Shown: in pieces, positions 8,797-17,547 of the stretch
How the letters are laid out: each line of letters starts with the position of its first letter
Position numbering within the stretch: the stretch's first letter is position 1
Source: Catellatospora sp. IY07-71
GTDB lineage: Bacteria > Actinomycetota > Actinomycetes > Mycobacteriales > Micromonosporaceae
Assembly: GCF_018326265.1 (NCBI RefSeq)
Contig: NZ_AP023360.1
Location: forward strand, 7,499,001 to 7,563,000
DNA: 64,000 nt
Direction: 5' to 3'
Program-made: the position numbers and the translations under genes
The notes under the pieces: generated by a model
What the model saw: only the letters and a program-made list of their open reading frames with translations
Told to the model about the DNA's origin: nothing
Database searches by the model: none

Positions 8797-9945
8797 GTGA
8801 AGAGCTGGCACATGATGGTGGCGCTGGCCGCCGCGGCGGTGCTGACACTCACCATCGGGCTGTTCCCCGCCCGCGCCGCGCCCCCGGGCGGCTGTCCGCA
8901 GGCCGCCTTCGGCTTCACCACGGCCGAGCGCGACCTGATGAAGTCCGCGGTCGACCGCGCGCGCGAGGCCGCGAAGGCGCCCGGCGTGGTCGCCGGGGTG
9001 TTCGTGCCCGGCCGGGGCAGCTGGATCTGCGTGGTCGGGCTGTCCGATGAGGAGACCGGGCGGCCGATGAACGCCGCCGACCGGATGCGCGTCGCCAGCA
9101 TCACCAAGACCTTCACCGGCACCGCGATCCTGCAGCTGGCCGACCGCGGGCTGCTCGGCCTCGACGACCCGCTCAGCAGGTACGTCGACTGGCCGGACGG
9201 CAACGCGATCACGATCCGGCAGCTGCTCAACATGACGTCCGGCATCTACAGCTACACCGAGGACGCCGCGTTCAAGGCCCGCTACCAGGCCGACCCGACC
9301 GGCTCGTTCGGGCCGCAGGACGCGCTGGACATCGCCCGCGCGCACGACCCGTACTTCGCGCCCGGCACCGGTTTCCACTACTCCGACACCAACTACATCC
9401 TGCTGGAGCTGGTGCTGGAGCGGGTCACCGGGCGGCCGATCGGCGACTGGATCGAGGACGAGATCGCCGCCGAGCTGGGGCTGGACAACACGAGCTACCC
9501 GGCGACGCCCGCGCTGCGGGCCCCGTTCGCGCGCGGCTACGACGCCACGCCGGACCCCGGCGACGCCGACGCGGCCCGCGACGTCACCTACTCCAACCCC
9601 GGTTACGCCGGGGCCGCCGGCGCGATGGTGTCCAACCTGCACGACCTGCGCATCTGGGCCGCCGAGCTGGCCCGCGGCGCGCTGCTCAGCGAGCGTATGC
9701 AGCAGGAGCGGCTGCGCACGGTGCCGCTGACGCCGGGCTCCGCCGTGTCGTACGGCCTCGGCATCGCCGACGTGGACGGCTACCTCGGCCACAACGGCAC
9801 CATCCTCGGGTACAACTCCGCGATGTTCTTCCTGCCCGAGACCGGCGCCACCATCGTCGTCGAGATCAACCGCTCCGACCTGGAGACCGACCACGCCACC
9901 CCGCTCTTCGGGGAACTCGCCAAGGTCCTCTACCCGGACCGCTGA
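8797..9945 (+). CDS. Secreted serine hydrolase (beta-lactamase / D-Ala-D-Ala carboxypeptidase family)
   Basis: A 382-residue class C beta-lactamase-like serine hydrolase. A signal peptide covers ~1-28 (VALAAAAVLTLTIGLFPARA), so it acts outside the membrane. The SxxK motif S101-I-T-K104 gives the nucleophile and base, YSDTN (from Y195) replaces the usual YxN, and HNGTILGYNS provides the third motif. Such proteins are D,D-carboxypeptidases, esterases or peptidases; the substrate cannot be told from sequence. The GTG start is preceded by GGACGGGGGAACGG. The 189-bp upstream gap has a TAGACT box (8684-8689) as a possible -10, without a convincing -35. Confidence 0.88.
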   Translation: MKSWHMMVALAAAAVLTLTIGLFPARAAPPGGCPQAAFGFTTAERDLMKSAVDRAREAAKAPGVVAGVFVPGRGSWICVVGLSDEETGRPMNAADRMRVASITKTFTGTAILQLADRGLLGLDDPLSRYVDWPDGNAITIRQLLNMTSGIYSYTEDAAFKARYQADPTGSFGPQDALDIARAHDPYFAPGTGFHYSDTNYILLELVLERVTGRPIGDWIEDEIAAELGLDNTSYPATPALRAPFARGYDATPDPGDADAARDVTYSNPGYAGAAGAMVSNLHDLRIWAAELARGALLSERMQQERLRTVPLTPGSAVSYGLGIADVDGYLGHNGTILGYNSAMFFLPETGATIVVEINRSDLETDHATPLFGELAKVLYPDR

Positions 9946-10012
9946 CCAGCGGTGATCTCAGAGGGTGGGTAACGGGCCGCCGCGGCCGGGACCGAAGGGC
10001 ATACTTCGGCGC

Positions 10013-11293
10013 GTGTCGACCGCCTCCCTCCCGCCCGTGCTCGCGCTGTCGCCGGTGGAGCAGCCGCCGGACGCCACGATGCGCCCGCCCGGCTCCAAGT
10101 CCATCACCAACCGCGCCCTGCTGTGCGCCGCGCTCGCCGAGGGCACGAGCACGCTGACCGGCGTGCTGTTCGCCGACGACACCCGGGCCATGCTCGGCGC
10201 GATCACCGCGCTGGGGGCCGAGGTCGAGGTGGACGAGGCCACCACCACGGTCAGGGTCCGCGGCACCGACCCGCGCACCGCCACCGGCCCGGTCACCCTG
10301 TACGCCGACCAGTCCGGCACCACCGCGCGCTTCCTGCTGCCCACGCTGGCCCTGCGCCCGGCCCGGGGCGTGCTCGACGGCGACGCGCAGCTGCGCGCCC
10401 GCCCGTTCGGGCCGCTGGTGGAGGCGCTGCGCGCGCTGGGCGCGCAGGTCGAGGAGCCCGCCGAGGCGGGACGGCTGCCGCTGGCGGTGACCGGGCCGGT
10501 GCACCGCGGCCGGGTCCCGCTGCCGGGCCACCTGTCCAGCCAGTTCCTGTCCGGGCTGCTGCTGGCCGCGCCGCTGATGCCGCAGGGGCTGGCCGTCGAG
10601 CTGACCTCGGCGCTGGTGTCGGTGCCGTACGTGACCATGACCGCCGCGGTGATGTCCGCGTTCGGGGTGGACGCCGACGGCCTGGGCGCCGCACCGGGCC
10701 GCTACCGGGCGGCGGAGTACGCGATCGAGCCCGACGCGAGCGCCGCGTCGTACTTCCTGGCCGCCGCGGCGATCACGGGCGGCCGCATCACGGTGGCCGG
10801 GCTCGGCGCGGCCAGCCTGCAGGGCGACGTGCGCTTCGCCGACGTGCTGGAGCGCATGGGCGCCCGGGTCTCGCGCGACGCCGACGGCATCACCGTGACC
10901 GGCACCGGCACGCTGCGCGGCGTGGACGTCGACATGGCCGACATCTCCGACACGGCGCAGACGCTGGCCGCGGTGGCCGTGCACGCCGACGGCCCGACCC
11001 GGGTGCGCGGCATCGGCTTCATCCGCCACAAGGAGACCGACCGGCTCGCCGCCGTTGTCACCGAGCTGCGCCGGGCCGGCATCGACGCGCGGGAGCACGA
11101 CGACGGCTTCACCGTCCACCCGGGCGCGCCGGCGCCGACCCGGTTCGCCACGTACGGCGACCACCGGATGGCGATGAGCCTGTCCCTGCTGGGCCTGCGG
11201 TCGGCCGGGATCGAGATCGACGACCCGCGGTGTGTGGCGAAGACCTACCCCGGATTCTTCGCCGACCTCTCGCGGGCCACCGCCCGAGCGTGA
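10013..11293 (+). CDS. aroA: 3-phosphoshikimate 1-carboxyvinyltransferase (EPSP synthase)
   Basis: A 426-residue EPSP synthase, which joins shikimate-3-phosphate and phosphoenolpyruvate in the sixth step of the shikimate pathway, in the cytosol. Diagnostic motifs: PPGSKSITNRALL (phosphate binding, Lys29), ADQSGTTARFLLP, FIRHKETDRL and YGDHRMAMSL. Length is typical. The GTG at 10013 gives the standard N terminus; an upstream extension to 9965 is Pro/Gly-rich and unlikely. The gene is followed 13 bp later by an aldo/keto reductase and may be co-transcribed with it. Confidence 0.95.
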   Translation: MSTASLPPVLALSPVEQPPDATMRPPGSKSITNRALLCAALAEGTSTLTGVLFADDTRAMLGAITALGAEVEVDEATTTVRVRGTDPRTATGPVTLYADQSGTTARFLLPTLALRPARGVLDGDAQLRARPFGPLVEALRALGAQVEEPAEAGRLPLAVTGPVHRGRVPLPGHLSSQFLSGLLLAAPLMPQGLAVELTSALVSVPYVTMTAAVMSAFGVDADGLGAAPGRYRAAEYAIEPDASAASYFLAAAAITGGRITVAGLGAASLQGDVRFADVLERMGARVSRDADGITVTGTGTLRGVDVDMADISDTAQTLAAVAVHADGPTRVRGIGFIRHKETDRLAAVVTELRRAGIDAREHDDGFTVHPGAPAPTRFATYGDHRMAMSLSLLGLRSAGIEIDDPRCVAKTYPGFFADLSRATARA

Positions 11294-11306
11294 AGGATCT
11301 AGCGGT

Positions 11307-12287
11307 ATGGAGTACGTGAAGCTGGGCCGCACCGGCCTGGACGTGTCCCGGCTGTCGCTGGGCTGCATGAGCTACGGCGAGCCGGGTCGCGGCAGCCACA
11401 GCTGGTCCCTGCCCGAGGACGAGGCGCGCCCGTTCATCCGCCGGGCGCTGGAGCTGGGCGTCAACTTCTTCGACACGGCCAACGTGTACTCGCTGGGCAG
11501 CAGCGAGGAGATCCTGGGCCGGGCGCTGCGCGACTTCGCCGACCGGGACGAGGTGGTCGTCGCGACCAAGGTGTGGGGCGTGATGCGGGAGGGCGCGAAC
11601 GGGCGCGGCCTGTCCCGCAAGGCGATCATCGCGGAGCTGGACCACAGCCTGCGCCGGCTCGGCACCGACTACGTGGACCTGTACCAGATCCACCGGTTCG
11701 ACCCGGCGACCCCGCTGGAGGAGACCCTGGAGGCGCTGCACGACGTGGTGAAGGCCGGCAAGGCCCGCTACATCGGCGCGTCCTCGATGTACGCCTGGCA
11801 GTTCGCCAAGGCCCTCTACCTGGCCGACCGGCACGGCTGGACCCGCTTCGCCACCATGCAGAACCACTACAACCTGATCTACCGCGAGGAGGAGCGGGAG
11901 ATGCTGCCGCTCTGCCTCGCCGAGGGGATCGGCGTCATCCCGTGGAGCCCGCTCGCCCGCGGGCGGCTGACCCGCGATCCCGACGCGGTCACCGCGCGCA
12001 CCAAGGACGACGCCTTCGGCGACGGCCTCTACGGCGCGTCGGAGGCGGCCGACGCCGAGATCATCTCGCGGGTCGCGCGGATCGCGGAGCAGCGCGGGGT
12101 GCCCCGGGCGCAGGTGGCGCTGGCCTGGGTCGCGAGCCGGCCCGGGGTGACCGCGCCGATCGTGGGCGCCACGAAGCCGCAGCACCTGGACGACGCGGTC
12201 GCCGCGCTCGACCTCGTGCTCAGCGCCGAGGAGGTCGCGGCGCTGGAGGAGCCGTACGTGCCGCACCGCGTGGCGGGCTTCCAGTGA
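11307..12287 (+). CDS. Aldo/keto reductase
   Basis: A 326-residue NADPH-dependent (beta/alpha)8-barrel reductase. The catalytic tetrad is visible: D56 and Y61 (FFDTANVYS), K88 (ATKVW) and H129 (YQIHRFD). The C-terminal cofactor segment IVGATKPQHLDDAV is typical of the YajO/YghZ-type subgroup. It would reduce small aldehydes or ketones; the natural substrate is unknown. The ATG at 11307 is preceded by AAGGAT and lies 13 bp after aroA. Confidence 0.9.
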   Translation: MEYVKLGRTGLDVSRLSLGCMSYGEPGRGSHSWSLPEDEARPFIRRALELGVNFFDTANVYSLGSSEEILGRALRDFADRDEVVVATKVWGVMREGANGRGLSRKAIIAELDHSLRRLGTDYVDLYQIHRFDPATPLEETLEALHDVVKAGKARYIGASSMYAWQFAKALYLADRHGWTRFATMQNHYNLIYREEEREMLPLCLAEGIGVIPWSPLARGRLTRDPDAVTARTKDDAFGDGLYGASEAADAEIISRVARIAEQRGVPRAQVALAWVASRPGVTAPIVGATKPQHLDDAVAALDLVLSAEEVAALEEPYVPHRVAGFQ

Positions 12288-12370
12288 GCCGCGCGCGAGC
12301 GGCCCGGACCGGGTAGCGTGTGTCCGGCCGCGACAGGGTCGCGGCACAGTCATCCAGGTGTGCGGCGTAG

Positions 12371-13075
12371 ATGCGAGGACTCGTGAGCGAGCAGGTGAAG
12401 GACCGGGCGAAGGCGCAACCGGCCGAGAGCAGGAAGCCGACCAAGGCGGAGCGGCGCGAGGCCCGCGTCGCGGCGGCCAGGGCGGCCCGCCGCCGTAAGG
12501 CGTTCATGGCGGTCGGCGGCACGTTCGTCGGCGTGGCGCTGATGATCGGCCTGGCCTTCCTCGTGTTCCGCGACAACGGCACGGACCAGTCCGCGGCGTC
12601 CACCCCGAACGCGTCGGCGACGGCCCCGGCGGAGGACCCGAACGCGGCCCCGACCGCCCCGGCCGCCAACGCGGAGTTCCCGCCGCTGCCCGAGGGCGCC
12701 GACCCGGCGCTCAAGACCAAGCCCGTGGTCACCAAGGGCTCCGGCGACCTGAAGACGCTCAAGGTCACCACGCTGGTCGAGGGCAAGGGCGCCCCGGTCA
12801 AGGCGGGCGACACCGTCACGGTGAACTACGTCGGCGTCAAGTACGCCACCGGCGAGGAGTTCGACGCCTCCTGGAACCGCGGCGAGGCCTTCCCGACCCC
12901 GATCGGCACCGGCCAGGTCATCAAGGGCTGGGACCAGGGCCTGGTGGGCGTGAAGGTCGGCAGCCGGGTTCAGCTGGACATCCCGGCCGACCTGGCCTAC
13001 GGCGACGGCCCGGACTCCCGCCTGCCCGGCCCGCTCCGCTTCGTGGTCGACGTGCTCGGGGTCTCCGCGAGCTGA
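12371..13075 (+). CDS. Membrane-anchored FKBP-type peptidyl-prolyl isomerase
   Basis: A 234-residue protein with a basic cytoplasmic N terminus (~1-45, Lys/Arg/Ala-rich), one transmembrane helix (~46-68, FMAVGGTFVGVALMIGLAFLVF), a Pro/Ala/Thr linker (~75-105) and an extracytoplasmic FKBP domain (~130-234). FKBP hallmarks include VTVNYVGVKYATGEEFDASW, GQVIKGWDQGLVGVKVGSRV, DIPADLAYGD and the final PLRFVVDVLGV. It should catalyse proline isomerisation during folding of exported proteins. An alternative GTG at 12383 has GCGAGGA just upstream and is also possible. A strong hairpin follows the stop. Confidence 0.9.
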   Translation: MRGLVSEQVKDRAKAQPAESRKPTKAERREARVAAARAARRRKAFMAVGGTFVGVALMIGLAFLVFRDNGTDQSAASTPNASATAPAEDPNAAPTAPAANAEFPPLPEGADPALKTKPVVTKGSGDLKTLKVTTLVEGKGAPVKAGDTVTVNYVGVKYATGEEFDASWNRGEAFPTPIGTGQVIKGWDQGLVGVKVGSRVQLDIPADLAYGDGPDSRLPGPLRFVVDVLGVSAS

Positions 13076-13089
13076 CCCCTCCGTCCGTC

Positions 13090-13130
13090 AGCGAAGCTCC
13101 CGTGCCGCCGTTCGGCACGGGAGCTTTGCT
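13090..13130 (+). terminator. Hairpin terminator after the FKBP gene
   Basis: Arms 13090-13107 and 13113-13130 form an 18-bp stem (one G-U pair) around a 5-nt loop, starting 15 bp after the FKBP stop. There is no T-tract, as is common for actinobacterial terminators. Confidence 0.75.
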
Positions 13131-13213
13131 CATGCAGCGCCTCCGGCCCGCGCGGCAAACCGGCTCATATCCCTGCCGAACGGACTAAGGTCGAGCGCAG
13201 GCGACATGAGGAG

Positions 13214-13462
13214 ATGGCGATGGCAAGCAAGTCGACCTGGATCACCGCCGGGCTGCTGTCGGCCGCCGCGGCCGGGGCCGCCGCGCTGGCGGCCCGCCGC
13301 CGCAGGCACCGGCACGAGGCTCAGAACGGCCTCCAGGCGCTGGCCGACTTCGAACCGCACCCGCACGACGCGGGCCGGCACAAGAAGGAACGGATGCCGC
13401 GCAAGCTGAAGAAGCAGCTGCACCACGCCGAGGCCGTCGGCCAGGGGGGCAGCCACTGGTAG
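13214..13462 (+). CDS. Small hypothetical protein with N-terminal hydrophobic helix, 82 aa
   Basis: A small basic protein. Residues ~9-28 (TWITAGLLSAAAAGAAALAA) form a single membrane-spanning or signal-anchor helix, followed by an Arg/His/Lys-rich tail (ARRRRHRHE, KKERMPRKLKKQLHHAE). The family is not recognised. GAGGAG precedes ATG 13214; a second in-frame ATG at 13220 is equally usable. It lies between the FKBP terminator and a convergent DUF1684 gene whose stop is 4 bp away. Confidence 0.6.
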   Translation: MAMASKSTWITAGLLSAAAAGAAALAARRRRHRHEAQNGLQALADFEPHPHDAGRHKKERMPRKLKKQLHHAEAVGQGGSHW

Positions 13463-13466
13463 GCCG

Positions 13467-14258
13467 TCAGCGCGGCCGGCGCTCGCCCGCCTCGACCGCG
13501 ACCGGCAGCACGTTCTCCGCCGGCGGCAGCGGGCACGTGCCGTATTCGGTGAAGGCGCAGGGCAGGTTGATCGCGCGGTTGAAGTCGAGCACGACGGCGC
13601 CGTCGGCGCCGGGTTCGTCCACCGACACCGAGCGGGCGCCGCCGTGCGTGCTCAGGCCGCTGGTCGCGTCGCGGAACAGCACGGACAGGCCGCCGTCACC
13701 GGCGTCCATCGCGGTCAGCGCGTGCGCCACCCCGTCCAGCTCGAACCGCAGCACGCCGCGCGCGGTCTGCTCGTGGATCAGGCCCGGCACGACCGCGCCC
13801 ACGGTCACCTTGCGCGGCTGCGCGTACGCCTCGAAGCTCGCGTCCAGCACCCAGCGCGCGTCCGGGGTGAAGGCGGGCACGCCGGTGAACGCGGTCCGGG
13901 TCGGCGCCTGCGGGTCGCGCACGCGCAGCGCGTACGCACCCCCGCGCTGGATGACCTCGACCAGGCGCTCGCCGTGCTGCAGGGTCACGCCCGCACCGCC
14001 CTCGACCGGGCTGAGCACCAGCTCACCCTCGATCGCCTCGCCGCCGTGGCTCAGCCCGTCCCCGGGCTCGGCCTGCAGCAGCACCCCGTCGGCGTGCACG
14101 CTCCAGCGGCCCGGGGCACCGGGGAAGGCGGCGGGTTCGGCGTCCAGCCAGTGCAGCGAGGTGAGGCTCAGCCAGCCGTGCGGGGCGCGCAGCTCGGCCT
14201 CCCGCTCGGCGTGCCAGCTGTCCCAATCGTGAATCAGCGTCTGGGGGTCGACTGCCAT
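13467..14258 (-). CDS. DUF1684 family protein
   Basis: A 263-residue protein of the DUF1684 family. The C-terminal signature DFNRAINLPCAFTEYGTCPL followed by PPAEN is diagnostic, and the N-terminal HGWLSLTSLHWL is also typical. Molecular function is unknown; no signal peptide or membrane helix is visible, so it is probably cytosolic. The start ATG at 14258 follows GGAGGAGGGCGCGACA. It converges with the small membrane protein gene. Confidence 0.88.
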   Translation of the reverse strand: MAVDPQTLIHDWDSWHAEREAELRAPHGWLSLTSLHWLDAEPAAFPGAPGRWSVHADGVLLQAEPGDGLSHGGEAIEGELVLSPVEGGAGVTLQHGERLVEVIQRGGAYALRVRDPQAPTRTAFTGVPAFTPDARWVLDASFEAYAQPRKVTVGAVVPGLIHEQTARGVLRFELDGVAHALTAMDAGDGGLSVLFRDATSGLSTHGGARSVSVDEPGADGAVVLDFNRAINLPCAFTEYGTCPLPPAENVLPVAVEAGERRPR

Positions 14259-14340
14259 TGTCGCGCCCTCCTCCTCGGTGACCGGGCCTCCCGCAGCCTG
14301 CCACGGCCATCGCGCACTAGCAAGATCGAGATTGGACCGG

Positions 14341-14742
14341 TCAGCCGACCGGCAGCCCCGCGGCCTGCCACGCGGCGAACCCGCCCGCCAGGTCGGTCGC
14401 CCGGTGCAGGCCGAGGTCCTGCAGCGCCGCGGCGGCCAGCGACGAGGTGTAGCCCTCCTGGCAGAACACGACCACGGGCAGGTCGTACGCCCCGGCGACG
14501 GGCAGGCGGGCGTCACTGCGGGGGTCGAAGCGCCACTCCAGCACGTTGCGCTCGACGATCAGCGCGCCGGGGATCTCCCCGTGCGCGGCGCGCTGCGCGG
14601 CAGGCCTGATGTCCACCAGCACCGCTCCCCCGGCCGCCGCCCGCTGCGCCCGCGCCGGGTCGAGCCGGTCCAGCCTGGCCCGGGCCTCGGCCAGGATCTC
14701 GTCGATGCCGCGGGAGCCCTCTGGAGCCCGCGGCACGCTCAC
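14341..14742 (-). CDS. Rhodanese-domain protein
   Basis: A 133-residue single-domain rhodanese (sulfurtransferase fold). The active-site loop is C94-Q-E-G-Y-T-S, preceded by the hydrophobic strand LPVVVFC, and the N-terminal CH2A-type motif is VLVDIRPAAQRAAHGEIPGA. It should carry a cysteine persulfide and move sulfane sulfur. Its GTG overlaps the stop of the upstream cysteine dioxygenase-like gene (GTGA), so translation is probably coupled, which fits a role in cysteine or sulfide oxidation. A GTG three bases earlier (14745) is an alternative. Confidence 0.85.
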   Translation of the reverse strand: MSVPRAPEGSRGIDEILAEARARLDRLDPARAQRAAAGGAVLVDIRPAAQRAAHGEIPGALIVERNVLEWRFDPRSDARLPVAGAYDLPVVVFCQEGYTSSLAAAALQDLGLHRATDLAGGFAAWQAAGLPVG

Positions 14743-15215
14743 CACTGCGCCCCCGCCCGGTCGACGGCGGCCACGACCAGCCGCCCGCGCTCCAGGCGGA
14801 AGCGGGTCATCGTACTCAGCTCGGGCCCGTACACGTGCACGCTGACCGCGGGCACCGGCCCGGTGTTGACGATCTGGTGCACGTGGTGCTCACCGAACTG
14901 CCGGCCGGTGCCGGACGGCAGCGCCCGCTCGACGAGCGTGGCGTCCCCGCCGGACGGCACGTGCACGGTGCGCTCGGTCAGCGTGCCGCTGACCACGACG
15001 AACGCACCCGCGCTGCCGCCGTGGTCGTGCAGGTCGGTCTGCTGGCCGGGCAGCCAGGTGAGCAGCCACGCCTCCAGGCCGGGCTCGTCGAGCAGGCGGT
15101 GATACCAGCGCCGGGCCGGATCGAAGCGGGGTGCGACGTCCCAGTCGTCCGGGCGGGCGGCCAGCCGGCGCGCCGTCGTCAGATGGTCCGCGCGGACCCC
15201 GGCGGCCACGATCAT
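14739..15215 (-). CDS. Cysteine dioxygenase family protein
   Basis: A 158-residue cupin of the cysteine dioxygenase type I family, expected to oxidise cysteine (or a thiol such as 3-mercaptopropionate) to a sulfinate using non-haem iron. Iron ligands are H63 and H65 (DLHDHGGSAGAF) and H113 (HHVHQIVNTG). ATG 15215 is chosen because GCAGG lies 8 nt upstream; GTG 15224 is possible. It is translationally coupled to the rhodanese gene. Thiol specificity cannot be read directly. Confidence 0.85.
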   Translation of the reverse strand: MIVAAGVRADHLTTARRLAARPDDWDVAPRFDPARRWYHRLLDEPGLEAWLLTWLPGQQTDLHDHGGSAGAFVVVSGTLTERTVHVPSGGDATLVERALPSGTGRQFGEHHVHQIVNTGPVPAVSVHVYGPELSTMTRFRLERGRLVVAAVDRAGAQW

Positions 15216-15286
15216 CCAAATCACCTGCTTTTCCTAGCGGCTTTGTAGGAATTGAACCATCCGGGTGCCGCCGGCACAACAGGAAA

Positions 15287-15331
15287 CGCCGATCCGGGTG
15301 CCGCGGCCTACGCCACACACCCGGATCGGCG
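15287..15331 (-). terminator. Hairpin terminator of the acyl-CoA dehydrogenase gene
   Basis: Perfect 14-bp arms, 15287-15300 and 15318-15331, with a 17-nt loop, lie 12 bp beyond the acyl-CoA dehydrogenase stop on the minus strand. On that strand the stem is followed by TTTCCTGTTG, a weak T-rich tail. Confidence 0.7.
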
Positions 15332-15343
15332 CTGGTCAGCGGG

Positions 15344-16492
15344 TCAGTCGCGGGCCAGCGAGCGGGCGATGACCATACGCTGGATCTGGTTGGTGCCCTC
15401 GACGATCTGCAGCACCTTCGCCTCGCGGAAATAACGCTCGACCGGGTGGTCGGACACGTAGCCCGCCCCACCCAGCACCTGCACCGCGTCCGTGGTCACC
15501 TGCATCGCCATGTCGGTGGCGAACAGCTTCGTCTTCGCCGCCTCGATCGAGTACGGCAGGCCCGCGTCGCGCAGCCGGGCGGCGTGCAGCATCAGCGCCC
15601 GCGCCGCGGCGAGCTGGGTCGACGCGTCGGCCAGCAGGAAGCCCAGCCCCTGCAGGTCGATGATCGGCTTGCCGAACTGCACCCGCTCGCGGGCGTAGTT
15701 CACCGCGTAGTCCAGCGCGCCCTGGGCCAGGCCGATCGCGCACGCGGCGATGCCGAGCCGGCCGGAGTCCAGCGCGCCCATGGCGATCCGGAAACCCTCG
15801 CCCTCGGCCCCGATCAGCCGCTCGGCGGGGACCTCCGCGCCGTCCAGCGCGATCTGCGCCACCGGCGACGCGCGCAGGCCCATCGTCTTCTCCCGCGCCT
15901 GCGGGTTCAGGCCGGGCGTGCCCGCCTCGGCGAGCAGGCAGGAGATGCCCTTGGGGCCGGGGCCGCCGGTGCGTACGAACAGGTTGTAGAAGTCGGCCAC
16001 GCCCGCGTGGGTGATCCACGCCTTGGTCCCGGTGACCCGGAACGCGTCGCCCTCGCGGACGGCCTTGGTGGTCAGGTTCGCCGCGTCGGAACCGCCGGCG
16101 GGCTCGGACAGGCAGTACGCGCCGAGCAGCTCGCCGCCGATCATGTCGGGCAGCCAGCGCTCGCGCTGCTCGGGGGTGCCGTGGTGGGCGACCGGGTAGC
16201 AGGCGAGGGTGTGCACGCTGACCGCCTCGGCGATGCCCACCCAGCGGCCGGCGAGAATCTCCAGCACCTGCAGGTAGACCTCGTACGGCTGCTCCGCGCC
16301 GCCGTACTCGGCGGAGTAGGGCAGGCCGAGCAGGCCGGAGCGGCCCAGGGTGCGGATCAGCTCGCGGGGGAACTCCCCGCGCGCCTCGAAGTCGTCGGCA
16401 TGCGGCGCGAGCTCCTTGTCGGCCAGTTCACGGGTGAGTTCGAGCAGGTCGTGTGCTTCGGGGGTGGGAAGCAGGCGGGTAACGCTGGACAT
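15344..16492 (-). CDS. Acyl-CoA dehydrogenase
   Basis: A 382-residue FAD-dependent acyl-CoA dehydrogenase. Motifs include YCLSEPAGGSDAANL (flavin/substrate loop), WITHAGVAD, the arginine-containing RVQFGKPI and the C-terminal QIVEGTNQIQRMVIAR, where E365 is the catalytic base. The position of the Glu suits short/branched- or medium-chain enzymes, but chain length is not certain. A perfect palindrome overlaps its promoter, and a -10-like TAAGCT lies 6 nt before the ATG. Confidence 0.93.
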   Translation of the reverse strand: MSSVTRLLPTPEAHDLLELTRELADKELAPHADDFEARGEFPRELIRTLGRSGLLGLPYSAEYGGAEQPYEVYLQVLEILAGRWVGIAEAVSVHTLACYPVAHHGTPEQRERWLPDMIGGELLGAYCLSEPAGGSDAANLTTKAVREGDAFRVTGTKAWITHAGVADFYNLFVRTGGPGPKGISCLLAEAGTPGLNPQAREKTMGLRASPVAQIALDGAEVPAERLIGAEGEGFRIAMGALDSGRLGIAACAIGLAQGALDYAVNYARERVQFGKPIIDLQGLGFLLADASTQLAAARALMLHAARLRDAGLPYSIEAAKTKLFATDMAMQVTTDAVQVLGGAGYVSDHPVERYFREAKVLQIVEGTNQIQRMVIARSLARD

Positions 16493-16498
16493 GGAGCC

Positions 16499-16514
16499 AG
16501 CTTAACGGCCGTTA
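16499..16514 (-). promoter_or_regulatory. Promoter -10 overlapped by a palindromic operator
   Basis: The perfect 12-bp palindrome TAACGGCCGTTA (16503-16514) overlaps a minus-strand -10-like TAAGCT (16504 down to 16499), which is 6 nt before the acyl-CoA dehydrogenase ATG. A repressor bound here would block the promoter. The shape suits a TetR-type regulator of acyl-CoA metabolism; no such regulator is adjacent. Confidence 0.55.
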
Positions 16515-16634
16515 GGGAATGGCACCCGCCCGGATTCAGGCCCCCCGGGTCCGGTCGAGTGCGGTTTCGCCGCCGTAACGCCCGCAAGGGGACATAGTGG
16601 TGGTAGCGGCCAGGCGATCGCAGGGAGGCGTGCG

Positions 16635-17537
16635 ATGACCGTCGAACTGACCGGTCCGGTGGTGGTGGGCGTGGACGGCTCCCCCGCCGCCACGGTGGCG
16701 CTGCACTGGGCGGCCGACGAGGCGGCGCTGCGCGGCCTGCCCCTGAAGATCGTGTACGTGAGCGAGGACCCCGGCCCGCGCGAGGGCAGCCGCACCGAGG
16801 ACGTCGCGCTCACCTCGGCCGGACACAAGATCACCGAGCACGCCATAGCCGAGGTGCGCGAGCAGCGGCCCGACGTCACGCTCACCGCCGAGGTGCTGCG
16901 CGACGACCCCGCCCACGGCCTGATCAGGGAGTCGGAGAGCGCCTCCATGGTGGTCGTCGGCAGCCGGGGTCACGGCGGCTTCCACGACCTGATGCTCGGC
17001 TCGACCAGCCTCCAGGTGGCCATGCACGGCAAGAGCACGGTGGTGGTGGTCCGGCCGCCCGCGGCGCCGGACCGGGCGGGCGTCGGCGCGGTGGGCCGCA
17101 TCGTGGTGGGCGTGGACGGCTCGCCGCAGTCGGGCACCGCGCTCGCGTTCGCGTTCGCCGAGGCCGAGCGCCGCGGCTGCGGCATCACCGCCGTGCACGC
17201 CTGGATGGGCCCGATCACCACCGGGGCGGCCGGCATGCCGTTCGTGTACGACGTCGACACGCTGCGCGAGCAGGAGCAGTCGGTGCTCGACACCTCGCTG
17301 GCCGGCTGGCACGACCAGCACCCGCACATCAGCCTGCACCGTGTCACGGTCGAGTCGTCGGCGGCGGCCGCGCTCACCGAGCAGTCGATGGGCGCGCTCA
17401 TGGTCGTCGTCGGCTGCCGCGGCCTGGGCGGCTTCACCGGCCTGCTGCTCGGTTCGGTCAGCCAGGCGCTCATCCACCACGCCGGCTGCCCCGTGGTGGT
17501 CGCCCACCGCCGCGACGACCACTTCACCCTCACCTGA
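16635..17537 (+). CDS. Universal stress protein, two tandem USP domains
   Basis: A 300-residue cytosolic protein with two USP domains (~7-143 and ~156-298). Each starts with the ATP-site strand VVVGVDGSP (first copy) or IVVGVDGSPQ and ends with the Gly-rich nucleotide motif: VVGSRGHGGFHDLMLGSTS and VVGCRGLGGFTGLLLGSVS. Both ATP-binding signatures (G-2x-G-9x-G[ST]) look intact. Tandem USPs in actinobacteria are typically induced by hypoxia or dormancy; no such regulatory site was identified. ATG follows AGGGAGGCGTGCG. Confidence 0.92.
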   Translation: MTVELTGPVVVGVDGSPAATVALHWAADEAALRGLPLKIVYVSEDPGPREGSRTEDVALTSAGHKITEHAIAEVREQRPDVTLTAEVLRDDPAHGLIRESESASMVVVGSRGHGGFHDLMLGSTSLQVAMHGKSTVVVVRPPAAPDRAGVGAVGRIVVGVDGSPQSGTALAFAFAEAERRGCGITAVHAWMGPITTGAAGMPFVYDVDTLREQEQSVLDTSLAGWHDQHPHISLHRVTVESSAAAALTEQSMGALMVVVGCRGLGGFTGLLLGSVSQALIHHAGCPVVVAHRRDDHFTLT

Positions 17538-17547
17538 AAACAGAGGG

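Noticed and set aside
7927..9894. Upstream extension of alkB to a 1037-codon protein
   Set aside because: It would run through tetR and the serine hydrolase; the AlkB protein begins at 7926 with a good ribosome site.
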